From: Proteiniclasticum aestuarii
Lineage (GTDB): Bacteria > Bacillota > Clostridia > Clostridiales > Clostridiaceae
Assembly (NCBI RefSeq): GCF_017368455.1
Contig: NZ_JAFNJU010000002.1
Coordinates: 186,001 to 250,000, forward strand
Length of the DNA stretch: 64,000 nt
Direction of reading: 5' to 3'
Position 1 is the first letter of the stretch; each line of letters opens with the position of its first letter. Below are positions 34,454 through 43,738 of this stretch, one piece after another. The notes beneath the pieces are model-generated. The model worked only from the letters and a program-made list of their open reading frames with translations. It did not search any database and was not told where the DNA came from. The position numbers and the translations under genes are program-made.

Positions 34454-35479
34454 ATGAAAAATGCAGTACTTAATCTTAAACGCGCCCTGATGACAGGGGT
34501 TTCCTACATGCTGCCCTTCATCGTGGGGGCGGGTATGCTCATCGCCCTTGGCACAGTGCTTTCCCAGTTCGGTCTTAAAACAGGTCCCATGCTGGACCTG
34601 GGCTACGGCCTGTTCGGATTCATTCCCCATATCGTAGGGGCCTACGTGGCCTTTGGTATCGCCGACAGACCCGGCATCGCCCCAGGCTTTGCCGGCGGCT
34701 ATGTGGCTGCACAGATCGGAGCAGGTTTTCTGGGTGGCATTCTGGCGGGGTTCATCGCAGGGTATCTGGTGAATCTTCTGAAGAAGGTTCCGGTCCATGA
34801 ATACATCTACGCGCTGAAGCCCATGCTTCTCATTCCCCTTCTCGGCATCGCCTTCACAGCCCTTGCCATGAGCATTCTGGGTCAGCCCATCGCCTGGCTT
34901 CAGACGACGCTTAACGTCTGGCTCACAGGAGTCAGCGGAAGCAGCGCCGTTCTTCTGGGCGCGGTGATCGGTGCCATGATGGCCTTTGACATGGGCGGTC
35001 CGCTGGGAAAGATCGCCCTGACCTTCGTGGTCGGTGCCTACTCCCAGGGCATCTACGGCCCCAATGCCGCCGCCTTTCCGGGCATCATGACGGCGCCCGT
35101 ATCGGTAGCTCTGGCCGCCATGCTCTTCCCGAAGAAATTCAACACTGTGGAGCGGAAGAATGCACCCGCAACCCTTGTGACCGGACTTTTCGGTATTTCT
35201 GAAGGGGCCATACCCTATGCCATGGCCAACCCCTTCCGAACCATCCCCGCCTTTATGGCAGGCGCTGCCGTGGGCGGAGGCATGATGATGGCGCTGGACC
35301 TGGAGACCAAGATGTTCAGCGGACTGGTGGCTCTGCCCTTCACCGATCGGTGGCTGCTCTTCTCCCTCAGCATTCTGGTGGGGGTGGCTGTGAGCATCGC
35401 TCTTCTATATCTTCTCAAGAAGGAACCTACCCCGGAAGAGGAAGACGAGATTTCCGATATCCTCGACATCATGGAATAG
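34454..35479 (+). CDS. PTS fructose-type EIIC
   Basis: A 341-residue permease with about nine membrane segments: GVSYMLPFIVGAGMLIALGT, ADRPGIAPGFAGGYVAAQIG, and AMMAFDMGGPLGKIALTF, which are hallmark segments of fructose EIIC. FGISEGAIPYAMANPFRTIP follows. It starts with ATG after AAAGAGGTG and ends at a strong hairpin. It completes the transporter formed with the two preceding genes. Confidence 0.95.
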   Translation: MKNAVLNLKRALMTGVSYMLPFIVGAGMLIALGTVLSQFGLKTGPMLDLGYGLFGFIPHIVGAYVAFGIADRPGIAPGFAGGYVAAQIGAGFLGGILAGFIAGYLVNLLKKVPVHEYIYALKPMLLIPLLGIAFTALAMSILGQPIAWLQTTLNVWLTGVSGSSAVLLGAVIGAMMAFDMGGPLGKIALTFVVGAYSQGIYGPNAAAFPGIMTAPVSVALAAMLFPKKFNTVERKNAPATLVTGLFGISEGAIPYAMANPFRTIPAFMAGAAVGGGMMMALDLETKMFSGLVALPFTDRWLLFSLSILVGVAVSIALLYLLKKEPTPEEEDEISDILDIME

Positions 35480-35482
35480 TAA

Positions 35483-35518
35483 AAAGCAGTATGAAGGCTT
35501 CTTGCCTCATACTGCTTT
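35483..35518. terminator. Bidirectional terminator between fructose PTS and polyamine operons
   Basis: A 10-bp outer stem plus a 4-bp inner stem with a one-base bulge, A-rich on the left and T-rich on the right. It lies between two convergent operons and can serve both. Confidence 0.8.
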
Positions 35519-35545
35519 CGCGTTCAGGTGTATTTATTTTGCTTC

Positions 35546-36589
35546 CTAGTTGGCGGAAGTGATTTCCGTCCAGATTCTGTCGTAGACAGAAAGCACATCG
35601 GAAGGGTCTCTGAAGATTTCGGTGTTCTCCAGCACTTCGTCGGATGGATACGCAATGGGACTGTTTCTGATTTCTTCAGGCAGCATCTCCACCGCTTCGG
35701 TGATCGGTGTGGAGTATCCGATGTAGTCCACATTCTGGATGGCGATATCGGGTCTCAGCATGAAGTTGATGAACTTCTCCGCACCTTCCTTGTTGGCCAC
35801 GCTCTTCGGGATGACCATGGAATCGAACCAGATGTTGGTTCCTTCTTCCGGAATGGCATAATCCAGGTTCGGATTCTCTTCGATCATATACATGGCATCT
35901 CCGGACCACACAAGGCCCATGGCTGCTTCTTCGGCAATGAGGGCATCCTTGATGTCATCGCCAAGGTATGCGTAGACGATGGGCTTCTGCTTGATCAGTT
36001 CATCTCTTGCCTCTTCCAGCTGTGCCACATCTCTGGTGTTCATGGAGTAACCCAGTCTCAGCAGGGAAACCCCGATGGTGTCTCTCTGGCTGTTCAGCAT
36101 GAGGATCTCATCCTTGTATTTCTCATCCCAGAGAATATCCCAGGAAGTTACCGGCTCTGTGACTACATTCTTGTTGTAGAGGATCCCGAAGGTTCCCCAC
36201 ATGTACGGCGCAGAGTATTCATCATTGGGATCAAAGACCAGTCCCTGGAAATCCGGGTCGATCTTATCACGATTGGGCACATTCTCCCAGTTGATGGGTA
36301 CAATGAGATCTTCATTGATGGCTCTTTCTATGGTGTAGTCGGAAATGAAGATCACATCATAGGAGTTTCCGCCCTGCTTCAGCTTGGTGTAGATGTCTTC
36401 GTTGTTGGCGTAGGTGTCGTAGACCACTTCGATTCCGGTCTCTTCCTCGAACTGCTCCAGTACGTCAAAATTGATGTAATCTCCGAAGTTATAGACGTTG
36501 ATGGTTTCCTTTTCTTCTCCGCAGGCGGCAAGCGCCAGGGAAGATACCCCGATGAGGGCCGCTGCAATGATTTTTCTTATATTTTTCAT
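35546..36589 (-). CDS. potD: Spermidine/putrescine-binding lipoprotein (PotD type)
   Basis: A 347-residue extracellular binding protein. The lipobox is SSLALAACGEE (Cys at about residue 23). The mature part starts INVYNFGDYINFDVLEQFEEETGI, and SYDVIFISDYTIERAINEDL and PYMWGTFGILYNKNVV are typical PotD segments that line the polyamine site. The start is ATG 36589 with AGGAGG seven bases upstream; the longer reading is rejected. It is the last gene of the regulator-potA-potB-potC-potD operon. Confidence 0.94.
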   Translation of the reverse strand: MKNIRKIIAAALIGVSSLALAACGEEKETINVYNFGDYINFDVLEQFEEETGIEVVYDTYANNEDIYTKLKQGGNSYDVIFISDYTIERAINEDLIVPINWENVPNRDKIDPDFQGLVFDPNDEYSAPYMWGTFGILYNKNVVTEPVTSWDILWDEKYKDEILMLNSQRDTIGVSLLRLGYSMNTRDVAQLEEARDELIKQKPIVYAYLGDDIKDALIAEEAAMGLVWSGDAMYMIEENPNLDYAIPEEGTNIWFDSMVIPKSVANKEGAEKFINFMLRPDIAIQNVDYIGYSTPITEAVEMLPEEIRNSPIAYPSDEVLENTEIFRDPSDVLSVYDRIWTEITSAN

Positions 36590-36643
36590 AGTACTCCTCC
36601 TGTTTTCCATGCATGAGCATGGACATATACTGTTTCTTTTATT

Positions 36644-37435
36644 CTATAGATCTCTTTCTTCCTCTTCCTCACTCTTTCCGATCCGGTTGATGATCAGAAG
36701 AAGGATGAAGAATCCGATGAGCATGAAGGTCGATAGCGCATTGATGACGGGGTTGATCCCTCTTCTCGCCATGGAGAAGATGAGGATGCTGAGGTTCTGC
36801 ACCCCATGTCCTGTGGTGAAGAAGCTGATGGCGAAATCATCCACCGACAGGGTGAAGGCCAGAAGCGCCCCCGTGACGATGCCAGGCATGATTTCCGGCA
36901 CAATGACCTTTCTCAGGGCATACATGGGTTTTGCCCCCAGGTCCATGGCCGCTTCCGCCAGGTTCGCATTCATCTGCTTCAGTTTCGGCAGCACCGCCAG
37001 CACCACGTAAGGTGTGCAGAAGGTGATGTGGGAAAGAAGCACTGTGGACAGGCCGAAATCCAGTCCCATGAACCTGTACAGGGCAATAAGGGATACCGCG
37101 ATGACCACATCCGGGTTCAATATGGGCAGATAGTTGAGATTCAGCGCCATCTGCTTGAAGGGCCCCTTTCTGGAATAGTGGATGCCGATGGCGGCAAGGG
37201 TCCCAAGAATCGTCGCCACGATGGTGGTCACCACGGCGATGATCATGGTGTTGGTCAGGGCACTGATGACGGCTCTGTTACTGAACAGGTCCTGATACCA
37301 TTTCAGGGTGAATCCTGTGAAGGCTCCTCTTGATTTCGATTCATTGAAGGAATAGATGATCAGTACAATGATCGGCGCATAGAGGAAGAGAAAAATAAGC
37401 ACCGTATAAAGATTTCTGAATCCCTTTCTTACCAT
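36644..37435 (-). CDS. potC: Spermidine/putrescine ABC permease PotC
   Basis: A 263-residue permease with six membrane segments. The EAA loop reads LAEAAMDLGAKPMYALRKVI and is preceded by SHITFCTPYVVLAVLPKLKQ. FTLSVDDFAISFFTTG is a marker of PotC. It overlaps the potB stop by seven bases and precedes potD. Normal length. Confidence 0.94.
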   Translation of the reverse strand: MVRKGFRNLYTVLIFLFLYAPIIVLIIYSFNESKSRGAFTGFTLKWYQDLFSNRAVISALTNTMIIAVVTTIVATILGTLAAIGIHYSRKGPFKQMALNLNYLPILNPDVVIAVSLIALYRFMGLDFGLSTVLLSHITFCTPYVVLAVLPKLKQMNANLAEAAMDLGAKPMYALRKVIVPEIMPGIVTGALLAFTLSVDDFAISFFTTGHGVQNLSILIFSMARRGINPVINALSTFMLIGFFILLLIINRIGKSEEEEERDL

Positions 37436-38271
37436 AAGCCGCCTCTACCTCCTTCCAGATCTCCTCCGCCTTTATTGGTCAGCGCCATGACGATGAGAAT
37501 GATCACCATGAGAACGATGGACATGGCGGAGCCGAAGTGCCAGTCTCCCGTGTAGATGAACTGCTGCTCGATGACGTTACCGATGAGGGTCGTCTTGTTT
37601 CCACCTAAGAGGTTGGAGATGATGAAGGTGGATACCGCCGGGGTGAACACCATGGTGAATCCCGTCATGACGCCAGGAAGGCTGAGGGGGAAAATCACTC
37701 TTCTGAAAATGGTTTTTCTGTCCGCACCCAGATCCTGTGCCGCCTCAATGAGCTTCTTGTCCATCTTCACCAGTACGGAGTAGATGGGCAGCACCATGAA
37801 GGGCAGGAAGTTGTAGACCATACCCAGGATCACCGAACCGCTGTTGTAGAGAAGCTCCATGGACTCGAATCCCAGGAAGTTCAGAAAGGAATTGATGATT
37901 CCGTTCTTCCCGAGAATGGTGAGCCATGCATAGGTTCTCAGAAGAAAATTCATCCACATGGGTATGACGAAAAGCAGGATCAGATTGTTTCTCGTCTTGG
38001 CCTTTCTCTTATTTGCGATGATGTAGGCGATGGGATAGCCCAGGATGAAGCAGATCACCGTGGAGATCAGTGAAAGCATCAGAGACCTTCCCAGTACGTC
38101 CAGATAGATGGGGGACAGGAAACGCCTGAAGTTCTCCAGGCTGAAGCGGAAAGTCTCATAATCGGTGCTGTTTCCCGTGGTGAAAGCGAAATACCCCACA
38201 AGAAACAGGGGGATGAGGATAAAGATCAGCATCCATAGAACATATGGATACGAAGCCTTTCTCATTCTCAA
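37429..38271 (-). CDS. potB: Spermidine/putrescine ABC permease PotB
   Basis: A 280-residue permease with six membrane segments and the EAA loop [20 protein letters not shown]. Its TTG start at 38271 overlaps the potA stop by four bases and has GAGGTG seven bases upstream; an ATG two codons on is possible. It pairs with PotC to form the channel. Confidence 0.93.
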   Translation of the reverse strand: MRMRKASYPYVLWMLIFILIPLFLVGYFAFTTGNSTDYETFRFSLENFRRFLSPIYLDVLGRSLMLSLISTVICFILGYPIAYIIANKRKAKTRNNLILLFVIPMWMNFLLRTYAWLTILGKNGIINSFLNFLGFESMELLYNSGSVILGMVYNFLPFMVLPIYSVLVKMDKKLIEAAQDLGADRKTIFRRVIFPLSLPGVMTGFTMVFTPAVSTFIISNLLGGNKTTLIGNVIEQQFIYTGDWHFGSAMSIVLMVIILIVMALTNKGGGDLEGGRGGLW

Positions 38272-39317
38272 GACGCTTCACCTCTTTTCATGATGTGGAT
38301 GGCATCAGGCAGAATCTTCATGCCGATGACTTCTCCAAGAGGTGCCATGGCCGTACTCTGGATCAGGTAACGGAACCCGTCCACATTCACCACCATCTCG
38401 TAGTGCACCCCCTTGAAGGTCACTTCCTCCACCAGGCCTTTCAGCTGTCCTTCCTTGGCAGTGGTCATCTGGATGTCCTCGGGCCGAACCACCACCTCCA
38501 CAGGCTCCATAGGCGCAAAGCCCTTGTCCACGCAGGGGAAGGTGACGCCCTGGAATTCCACCAGATAATCCTTGTGCATGATACCCGGCAGAATGTTGGA
38601 TTCTCCGATGAACTTCGCCACAAAGGCATTCTTCGGTTCATTGTAGATGTCCACCGGGGTGCCGATCTGCTGGATGAGCCCCTCATTCATGACCACGATG
38701 GTATCGCTCATGGTGAGCGCTTCCTCCTGATCATGGGTCACATAGATGAAGGTGATGCCTACTCTTTTCTGGATGTTCTTGAGCTCGATCTGCATCTCTT
38801 TTCTAAGCTTCAGGTCCAGTGCACCCAGGGGCTCATCCAGAAGCAGCACCTTGGGTTCGTTGACCAGTGCTCTAGCGATGGCGATTCTCTGCTGCTGTCC
38901 GCCGGAAAGGGAGTCCACTCCTCTTTTCTCAAAACCGGACAGGTTCACAAGCTTCAGCACTTCCGTGACTTTTTTCGTGATCTCCTCCTTGGGCATCTTC
39001 TTGATCTTCAAGCCGAAGGCGATGTTCTCATAGACATTGAGATGGGGAAACAGTGCATATTTCTGGAACACCGTATTCACCTGCCGCTCATAGGGAGGCA
39101 CATCGGAAATGTCCTTACCGGAGAAAATCACTTTCCCTTCTGAAGGCGTCTCGAAGCCTGCGATGATCCTAAGGGTTGTGGTCTTGCCGCAGCCCGAAGG
39201 TCCGAGAAGGGTAAGAAATTCATTTTCTCTGATATAGAGATTCATGTTTTCCAGTACGGTGGTCTTTCCGAAACTTTTGGATATATTTTTAAGATCGATC
39301 ATGATATTGGTTGTCAT
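38268..39317 (-). CDS. potA: Spermidine/putrescine ABC transporter ATPase PotA
   Basis: A 349-residue ATPase. Walker A is [14 protein letters not shown], the signature [15 protein letters not shown], Walker [14 protein letters not shown], and the switch His is in [10 protein letters not shown]. The C-terminal TOBE domain (about 270-349) is usual for PotA. It lies 17 bp after the regulator gene in the polyamine operon. Confidence 0.95.
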   Translation of the reverse strand: MTTNIMIDLKNISKSFGKTTVLENMNLYIRENEFLTLLGPSGCGKTTTLRIIAGFETPSEGKVIFSGKDISDVPPYERQVNTVFQKYALFPHLNVYENIAFGLKIKKMPKEEITKKVTEVLKLVNLSGFEKRGVDSLSGGQQQRIAIARALVNEPKVLLLDEPLGALDLKLRKEMQIELKNIQKRVGITFIYVTHDQEEALTMSDTIVVMNEGLIQQIGTPVDIYNEPKNAFVAKFIGESNILPGIMHKDYLVEFQGVTFPCVDKGFAPMEPVEVVVRPEDIQMTTAKEGQLKGLVEEVTFKGVHYEMVVNVDGFRYLIQSTAMAPLGEVIGMKILPDAIHIMKRGEAS

Positions 39318-39334
39318 AGCGCTGTGTCCCCTTT

Positions 39335-39874
39335 CTAGAATATTGGCGGTGTGCTCACCCAGATGACCATGGCGGTGTTCTTGCCTTCATTGGAGAGATA
39401 ATGGGCTTTCCCCGGCTTCAGGTAGAAGCTCTCCCCTTTTTTCACTTTGTGTCTGTCTTTTCCCACATGAAGAATGATCTGTCCTGTCAGCACATGGCCG
39501 AACTCTTCCCCTTCATGGGGTGGTATTTCCTTGGTTCTGCCGCCGGAGCGGATCTCCACATGGATGGGCTCCATGGCATTCTTCTGGGCATTGGGAATGA
39601 TCCAGTTGATGATGTTCCTGTTTTCCTCGTTTTCCTTCTCAAAGGCATCTTCTTTGCTGAAGACGATTTTCTCATCGGTGGTTTCATTGAAGAAATCTTT
39701 GAGATTGGTCCCCAGGCCCTCCAGTATATCCACAAGGGTTGCAATGGACGGAGACGTCAGGTCCCGCTCCAGCTGAGAGATGAACCCTTTTGTGAGTTCA
39801 CAGCGGTTTGCCAGTTCTTCCTGGGTCAGCGCATTCTTGATGCGCAGGTTCTTGATTTTCTCACCGATCTGCAT
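39335..39874 (-). CDS. XRE-type HTH-cupin regulator of the polyamine operon
   Basis: A 179-residue regulator. The N-terminal HTH_3 domain has [23 protein letters not shown], and the C-terminal cupin (about 110-175) has [20 protein letters not shown]. This PuuR-like architecture is common as the first gene of Firmicute pot operons, where it probably senses polyamines. Its ribosome site is weak (only AGG about six bases before ATG) and lies directly against the right end of the tnpB element, so insertion may have changed its leader. Confidence 0.88.
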   Translation of the reverse strand: MQIGEKIKNLRIKNALTQEELANRCELTKGFISQLERDLTSPSIATLVDILEGLGTNLKDFFNETTDEKIVFSKEDAFEKENEENRNIINWIIPNAQKNAMEPIHVEIRSGGRTKEIPPHEGEEFGHVLTGQIILHVGKDRHKVKKGESFYLKPGKAHYLSNEGKNTAMVIWVSTPPIF

Positions 39875-39892
39875 AACAACCTGCTACTCAAA

Positions 39893-40060
39893 ATATGGAC
39901 AAATCTATCCATATCGAGACTTTTACTGCTTCTTCCTGTATGCTTTCGCCTCAGTTTCCTGAACTGCTACTCACAAGTTCCTGTACAGTCCACAGTCGTA
40001 AATTCCCGACTAGCCATCGGTACACATCTACAATAGCGTTACAGTGCTACCGTGTAGACT
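39893..40060 (-). ncRNA. Probable omega RNA (right-end RNA) of the TnpB element
   Basis: TnpB nucleases use an RNA that overlaps the tnpB 3' end and runs to the right end of the element, the guide being the adjoining host sequence. Here the interval after the tnpB stop holds several short stems, for example CAGTT/AACTG arms and a GCGAAAGC turn, and then the 39893-39914 hairpin. The extent is inferred; the guide would read into the start of the XRE regulator gene. Confidence 0.5.
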
Positions 40061-41208
40061 TTCGCATTCAGAAGATTGATGCTGGCGTTCCTGTCCCTGT
40101 CTATGACGAGGCCGCACGCATCGCATCTGTATGTTCTATCAGATAGCTTCAGATCCTTTCTGATGGAACCACATTCCGAGCACAGCCTGCTTGAAGGATA
40201 CCACCTGTCAGCAATTCTTAACTCTATCCCATTCTTCCTGCACTTGTCAGCAAGTTTCAGCCTGAAGGAATAGAAGTTCTGGCTTTGTACAGCCTTCGCT
40301 AAATGCCTGTTCTTCATCATGCCCCTCACGTTCAGGTCTTCCATGGTGATGAAACGTGGTTTTTGCCTGATCACCTGACTGATTACCTGATTGACGTGAT
40401 TTTCCCTTATGCAGGAAAGTCTCTGATGAAGTTTCTGTACCTTTATGGTCTGCTTATGGATATTCTGTCTAGTAGCTTCTCCTTTCATTTTTTTATTTCT
40501 GACTTTCAGACTTTCGTATTTTCTCGAAAGACTTCTTTGTTCGCGTTTCAGCCTTTTTTCCAGGTCACGCACGGATCTGGTCTTGTTGATGTTTGCAAAT
40601 GGATTCTCCATGGTGCTTACCACCGCAAAATCCTTGATGCCCCGATCGATGCCGATGCCATTTCCTTCGGGCACATCATAGGGCTTCTCTTCTGCTTCAA
40701 TCAGCACAGACACGTAATATCTGCCTGCCTTCATGGATACGGTCCCGCTTTTCACCATGGAATCCATCGGGATGTATCCTTTCTCTTTCAGCCTGACAAA
40801 TCCCAGTGTGGGTATTTTCAGGCGATGCCTTTCAATGGTCCAGTCCGTTCTGCTGTTCCTGGGGAAGTATGCTTTCACATCCGATCTGTTCTTCTTCTTG
40901 AATCTCGGAAATCCGGACTGTTTCCTGAAAAACTTCCTGAAAGCCTTCTCCCCATTCATGATGCTCTGCTTGACAGCTTTGCTGCTGACCTCTTTGACCC
41001 AAAGGTATTCCGGATTCTCTGGCAGGAACTCGTTGTTCAGCCATTTCGAGAAATCCATTCCGGACATAAAGCTTTTCTCCGCTTTGTAGATCTCTATGTT
41101 TTCCGCAATATAGAAATTGTAGATGAACCTGCAGACACCGATGGTTCTGTTTATTTTGTGTTTCTGCTTCTCAGTCGGATGTATTTCCGTCTTGTAACTT
41201 TTCAGCAC
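40039..41208 (-). CDS. tnpB: TnpB, RNA-guided RuvC-like nuclease
   Basis: A 389-residue TnpB/OrfB. RuvC carboxylates are all present: Asp in GIGIDRGIKDFAV, Glu in RFITMEDLNVRGM, and the last Asp in VIDRDRNASINLL. A zinc-finger insert has CSECG and CDACG. So the nuclease looks active, unlike the dead TldR derivatives. I start it at GTG 41208 (VLKSYKTEIHPTEKQ), about nine bases after GAGGTG, matching the usual TnpB N-terminus; ATG 41217 is an alternative. No tnpA is present in the window. Confidence 0.92.
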   Translation of the reverse strand: MLKSYKTEIHPTEKQKHKINRTIGVCRFIYNFYIAENIEIYKAEKSFMSGMDFSKWLNNEFLPENPEYLWVKEVSSKAVKQSIMNGEKAFRKFFRKQSGFPRFKKKNRSDVKAYFPRNSRTDWTIERHRLKIPTLGFVRLKEKGYIPMDSMVKSGTVSMKAGRYYVSVLIEAEEKPYDVPEGNGIGIDRGIKDFAVVSTMENPFANINKTRSVRDLEKRLKREQRSLSRKYESLKVRNKKMKGEATRQNIHKQTIKVQKLHQRLSCIRENHVNQVISQVIRQKPRFITMEDLNVRGMMKNRHLAKAVQSQNFYSFRLKLADKCRKNGIELRIADRWYPSSRLCSECGSIRKDLKLSDRTYRCDACGLVIDRDRNASINLLNAKVYTVAL

Positions 41209-41256
41209 CCTGATCATCACCTCTATGTACTATTTTTCTGGACCTTATTTAAGAAA

Positions 41257-41285
41257 ATTATAGCACATATGTTCTTTTTCAGCAA
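41257..41285 (-). promoter_or_regulatory. Promoter of tnpB
   Basis: TTGCTG (41285-41280), a 17-bp spacer and a perfect TATAAT (41262-41257) on the minus strand, about 50 bp before the tnpB start. Confidence 0.65.
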
Positions 41286-41305
41286 TTGAATATGAAACAT
41301 ATAGT

Positions 41306-41777
41306 ATTCTATCTGAATTGCACCAAAGCTGGACTGTCATAGCAGAAACAGGTATGAACTCAGAAAGTCCATGAATCATGGGTATATTGCTTCACTTTTG
41401 TCTGTGATTGTGTATATTTTTAAGAATCATTTGCTGTTCCTGTACTACCTGATTCTGTATTGATTAAACTTTTTGTTTAGTGAAGTTAAACTGCAAAACC
41501 CATTATATAGAAAATTATTTTCGAAATCAATGGATTTCCTTCGAAAAAATGACGGTTTTTTCAGATTCTGAAAATATACCTTCAAAGCACTGTCATAGAG
41601 CCATTTCAGGCATCTTCAGAAATGTTAATAATCTGGAAATGATTCCTTTGATTTTCAAATTAGCGTACTGGGAGTTTACTCTGACTAAACCCGAAACGTT
41701 TACTTTTTATCCTGAATTGTCAAAAAACTCATGGGATGCTACACTACTCTTACAAGTGTTTAATTTTGGAGGCTATC
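41306..41777. other. AT-rich non-coding stretch between tnpB element and ybaK
   Basis: No convincing gene. A plus-strand reading through 41480-41760 has no ribosome site and no recognisable protein. A TAAAC/GTTTA hairpin lies near 41464-41478. The stretch may include remnants of older insertions. Confidence 0.4.
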
Positions 41778-42275
41778 ATGAAAAAAGTGAAGACCAATGC
41801 CATGCGGCTTTTGGAAGACCAGAACATCCCCTACGAACTGCTCTCTTTCAGTCTGAAAGCGGATGCCATCACACCGGAATATATCGCAGAAGAGATCGGG
41901 AAAGAGGTGGAGCGCATCTTCAAGACCATCGTCACCGTAGGCACCAGCGGAAACCATTATGTGTTCTGCCTGCAGATCATCGAAGAACTGGACCTGAAGA
42001 AAGCGGCCAAGGCCGCTGGTGAAAAGAGCATCTCTCTCATCGACCAGAGGGATCTTCTGAAAGTGGCGGGCTATGAAAAAGGCGGATGCTCCCCTGTAGG
42101 CATGAAGAAGCTCTACAGGACTTTTTATGATGCCCATGCCCTGTCCTTTGACAGGATCATCGTCTCCGCAGGCAAAAGGGGCTATCAGATCGAAGTCCCC
42201 GTGGAGGGGCTTCTAAAGGCTACAGAAGGACAAACATCCGATCTGCTCATGGAAACGAAATCCATCTTCAGGTAG
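41778..42275 (+). CDS. ybaK: Cys-tRNA(Pro)/Cys-tRNA(Cys) deacylase, YbaK/EbsC family
   Basis: A 165-residue trans-editing enzyme that hydrolyses mischarged Cys-tRNA(Pro). The family pattern is clear: KTNAMRLLEDQNIPYELLSF at the start, IFKTIVTVGTSGNHYVFCLQ with the catalytic Lys, and GYEKGGCSPVGMKK. The start is ATG 41778 with TTGGAGG five bases upstream; a longer in-frame reading from 41736 has no ribosome site. Monocistronic. Confidence 0.94.
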   Translation: MKKVKTNAMRLLEDQNIPYELLSFSLKADAITPEYIAEEIGKEVERIFKTIVTVGTSGNHYVFCLQIIEELDLKKAAKAAGEKSISLIDQRDLLKVAGYEKGGCSPVGMKKLYRTFYDAHALSFDRIIVSAGKRGYQIEVPVEGLLKATEGQTSDLLMETKSIFR

Positions 42276-42320
42276 AAGCACCGCTTCCTGAGTCCATTCC
42301 TCTTGCATTCAGAAAAAGGA

Positions 42321-42360
42321 AGAGGCTTCCGTCTCCCGCACCAGGGAAACGGAGGCCTCT
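42321..42360. terminator. Bidirectional terminator between ybaK and the lipoprotein gene
   Basis: A 12-bp stem with one wobble pair (42321-42332 with 42349-42360), with A-rich and T-rich flanks. It lies between convergent genes. Confidence 0.75.
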
Positions 42361-42390
42361 TTATTTCTTTCTTCGTCTTCTTTTCAGCCG

Positions 42391-43539
42391 TCAGGGCAAA
42401 AGTTCCTCCGCCAGGGGCACAAAGGATTCATTAAGCGTTTCAAGGTCCAGCCTCGTCACTCTTCTCTTCTCGTCATTGGTGATGTAGAAGAGATACTTAT
42501 CTGCGATGTTGAAGCTGGAAGCAAACTCTGTCTTTTTCAGCAGCGTCGCCTCACTTCCATCGGGCCTGCTTCTGTAGATGCCCTGATCCTCATTATCCAT
42601 CCGGACCCCACTCCAGAAGTAGTAGATGAAATCTTCATCATATACAATGTCACTGATCCAGGTGTCCAGAAAATCCGTGATCTGCCCTGTTTCCGTATCG
42701 TATTTCTTCATGCCTTGGGTGTCATTGCTTCTGCCGATGTAGATAATATCGCTTCCGGCCACATGGATGGTTCCGCCAAAGGTGCTCACAGGATCCACCT
42801 TCACAGGTTCTCCACCGGTAAGCGCCATCTTGTAGAGGTAACTCATGGAATCATCCCCGTCCAGTGATGCATGGAGATAGAGCTGGTCCTTTAGAATGAC
42901 GATCTGGGGATAGGCGCCTTCCAGAAGAAGGGTTTCCTCTGTTCCGTCATATTTCATGCACAGAAAATTTCCATCCATCACATCATAGAAATACAGATAC
43001 TCGTCATACAGCACCAGTTCTTCAAAATACCCTTCCTTCAGGAGCGTCACCTCACTTCCGTCAGGCTTAAACATGAAGATTCCGGACGTACCGAAATCAT
43101 CAGGATTCAGAGGATCCACATCCCCCACCGCAAAAATTCTGCCATCCCCCACATTGATGTCGTGGAGGGTCCCTTTCACCAGAAGCTCCGTCTCATCGGT
43201 CTTTACATCGGTTCTCATGAGATTGCCGAACATCATCTTGTCGGAGTGGTAGATTATGCCATCTTCATAGACTGCTGTCCCGTCCTGGAGGAGATTGCAC
43301 ATGAGATTGCCGGGTCCTTCCAGGGATAAGACCACCTTCTCCGGCTCCGCTTCCTCTGATTCTTCCGCGGTTTCCCCCTCCTCGCTTTCAGAAGGATTCT
43401 CTTCTTCTTCTCCGGAAAAAGGCTCTTCCTCAATAGGACCGCCTGCCCCCTCTTCCGGTGTTTTTTCTGCTGCACATCCAGAAATGATCGTAGTCATGAA
43501 TAATAGCATGAGCAGTACTGACATGAACTTCTTCAGCAT
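42391..43539 (-). CDS. DUF5050-like beta-propeller lipoprotein, function unknown
   Basis: A 382-residue surface lipoprotein. The signal peptide ends in MTTIISGCAAE (Cys at about residue 22), then a Glu/Ser/Pro-rich linker (about 25-67). The remaining 310 residues repeat short blade-like units (DGIIYHSDK, DEYLYFYDVMDGNF, GSDIIYIGRSND, DEDFIYYFWSG), like the DUF5050 group of Firmicutes. The start is probably ATG 43539 with AAAAGGGG upstream, rather than ATG 43548, which abuts the ribosome site. No functional partner is visible. Confidence 0.78.
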   Translation of the reverse strand: MLKKFMSVLLMLLFMTTIISGCAAEKTPEEGAGGPIEEEPFSGEEEENPSESEEGETAEESEEAEPEKVVLSLEGPGNLMCNLLQDGTAVYEDGIIYHSDKMMFGNLMRTDVKTDETELLVKGTLHDINVGDGRIFAVGDVDPLNPDDFGTSGIFMFKPDGSEVTLLKEGYFEELVLYDEYLYFYDVMDGNFLCMKYDGTEETLLLEGAYPQIVILKDQLYLHASLDGDDSMSYLYKMALTGGEPVKVDPVSTFGGTIHVAGSDIIYIGRSNDTQGMKKYDTETGQITDFLDTWISDIVYDEDFIYYFWSGVRMDNEDQGIYRSRPDGSEATLLKKTEFASSFNIADKYLFYITNDEKRRVTRLDLETLNESFVPLAEELLP

Positions 43540-43651
43540 ATTTCGCATCCCCTTTTCCTCTGTTTTATTCGCTCATATAATACCATTATTATAGTATGCG
43601 AAAACCATATCGGTACAGAGAAATATCATGATGTTATCCTCATATTGAAAA

Positions 43652-43689
43652 ACCCCCATGAAAGATCATTCTGATTCATCCATGAGGGT
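43652..43689 (-). terminator. Terminator of the nitroreductase gene
   Basis: A 9-bp stem with one mismatch (43652-43660 with 43681-43689) and a run of five Ts on the minus strand, 50 bp after the stop. Confidence 0.65.
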
Positions 43690-43738
43690 CTTTGAATATG
43701 ACTATTGTATCCCTTGTGATTTCGTGCTTTGAAAAAGT

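Larger units (their letters stand above)
39881..41305 (-). mobile_element. Solitary tnpB element of the IS200/IS605 group
   Basis: About 1.4 kb with tnpB and no tnpA. A hairpin at 39893-39914 (7-bp stem, 8-nt loop) fits the right end. A small hairpin at 41290-41302 (ATATG/CATAT arms, 3-nt loop) with a related arm sequence may mark the left end. The boundaries are estimates. The insertion separates the polyamine operon from the ybaK gene. Confidence 0.6.

Noticed and set aside
35528-36616. A 362-codon open frame on the plus strand
   Set aside because: Mirror of potD, whose lipobox and PotD motifs are clear; also crosses the terminator region.
40039-41208. TnpB as a nuclease-dead regulator (TldR-type)
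   Set aside because: The three RuvC acidic residues are all present in their usual motifs, so a dead derivative is unlikely.
41480-42022. A 180-codon plus-strand frame before and into ybaK
   Set aside because: No ribosome site; the second half is an out-of-frame reading of ybaK and the first half is low-complexity AT-rich sequence.
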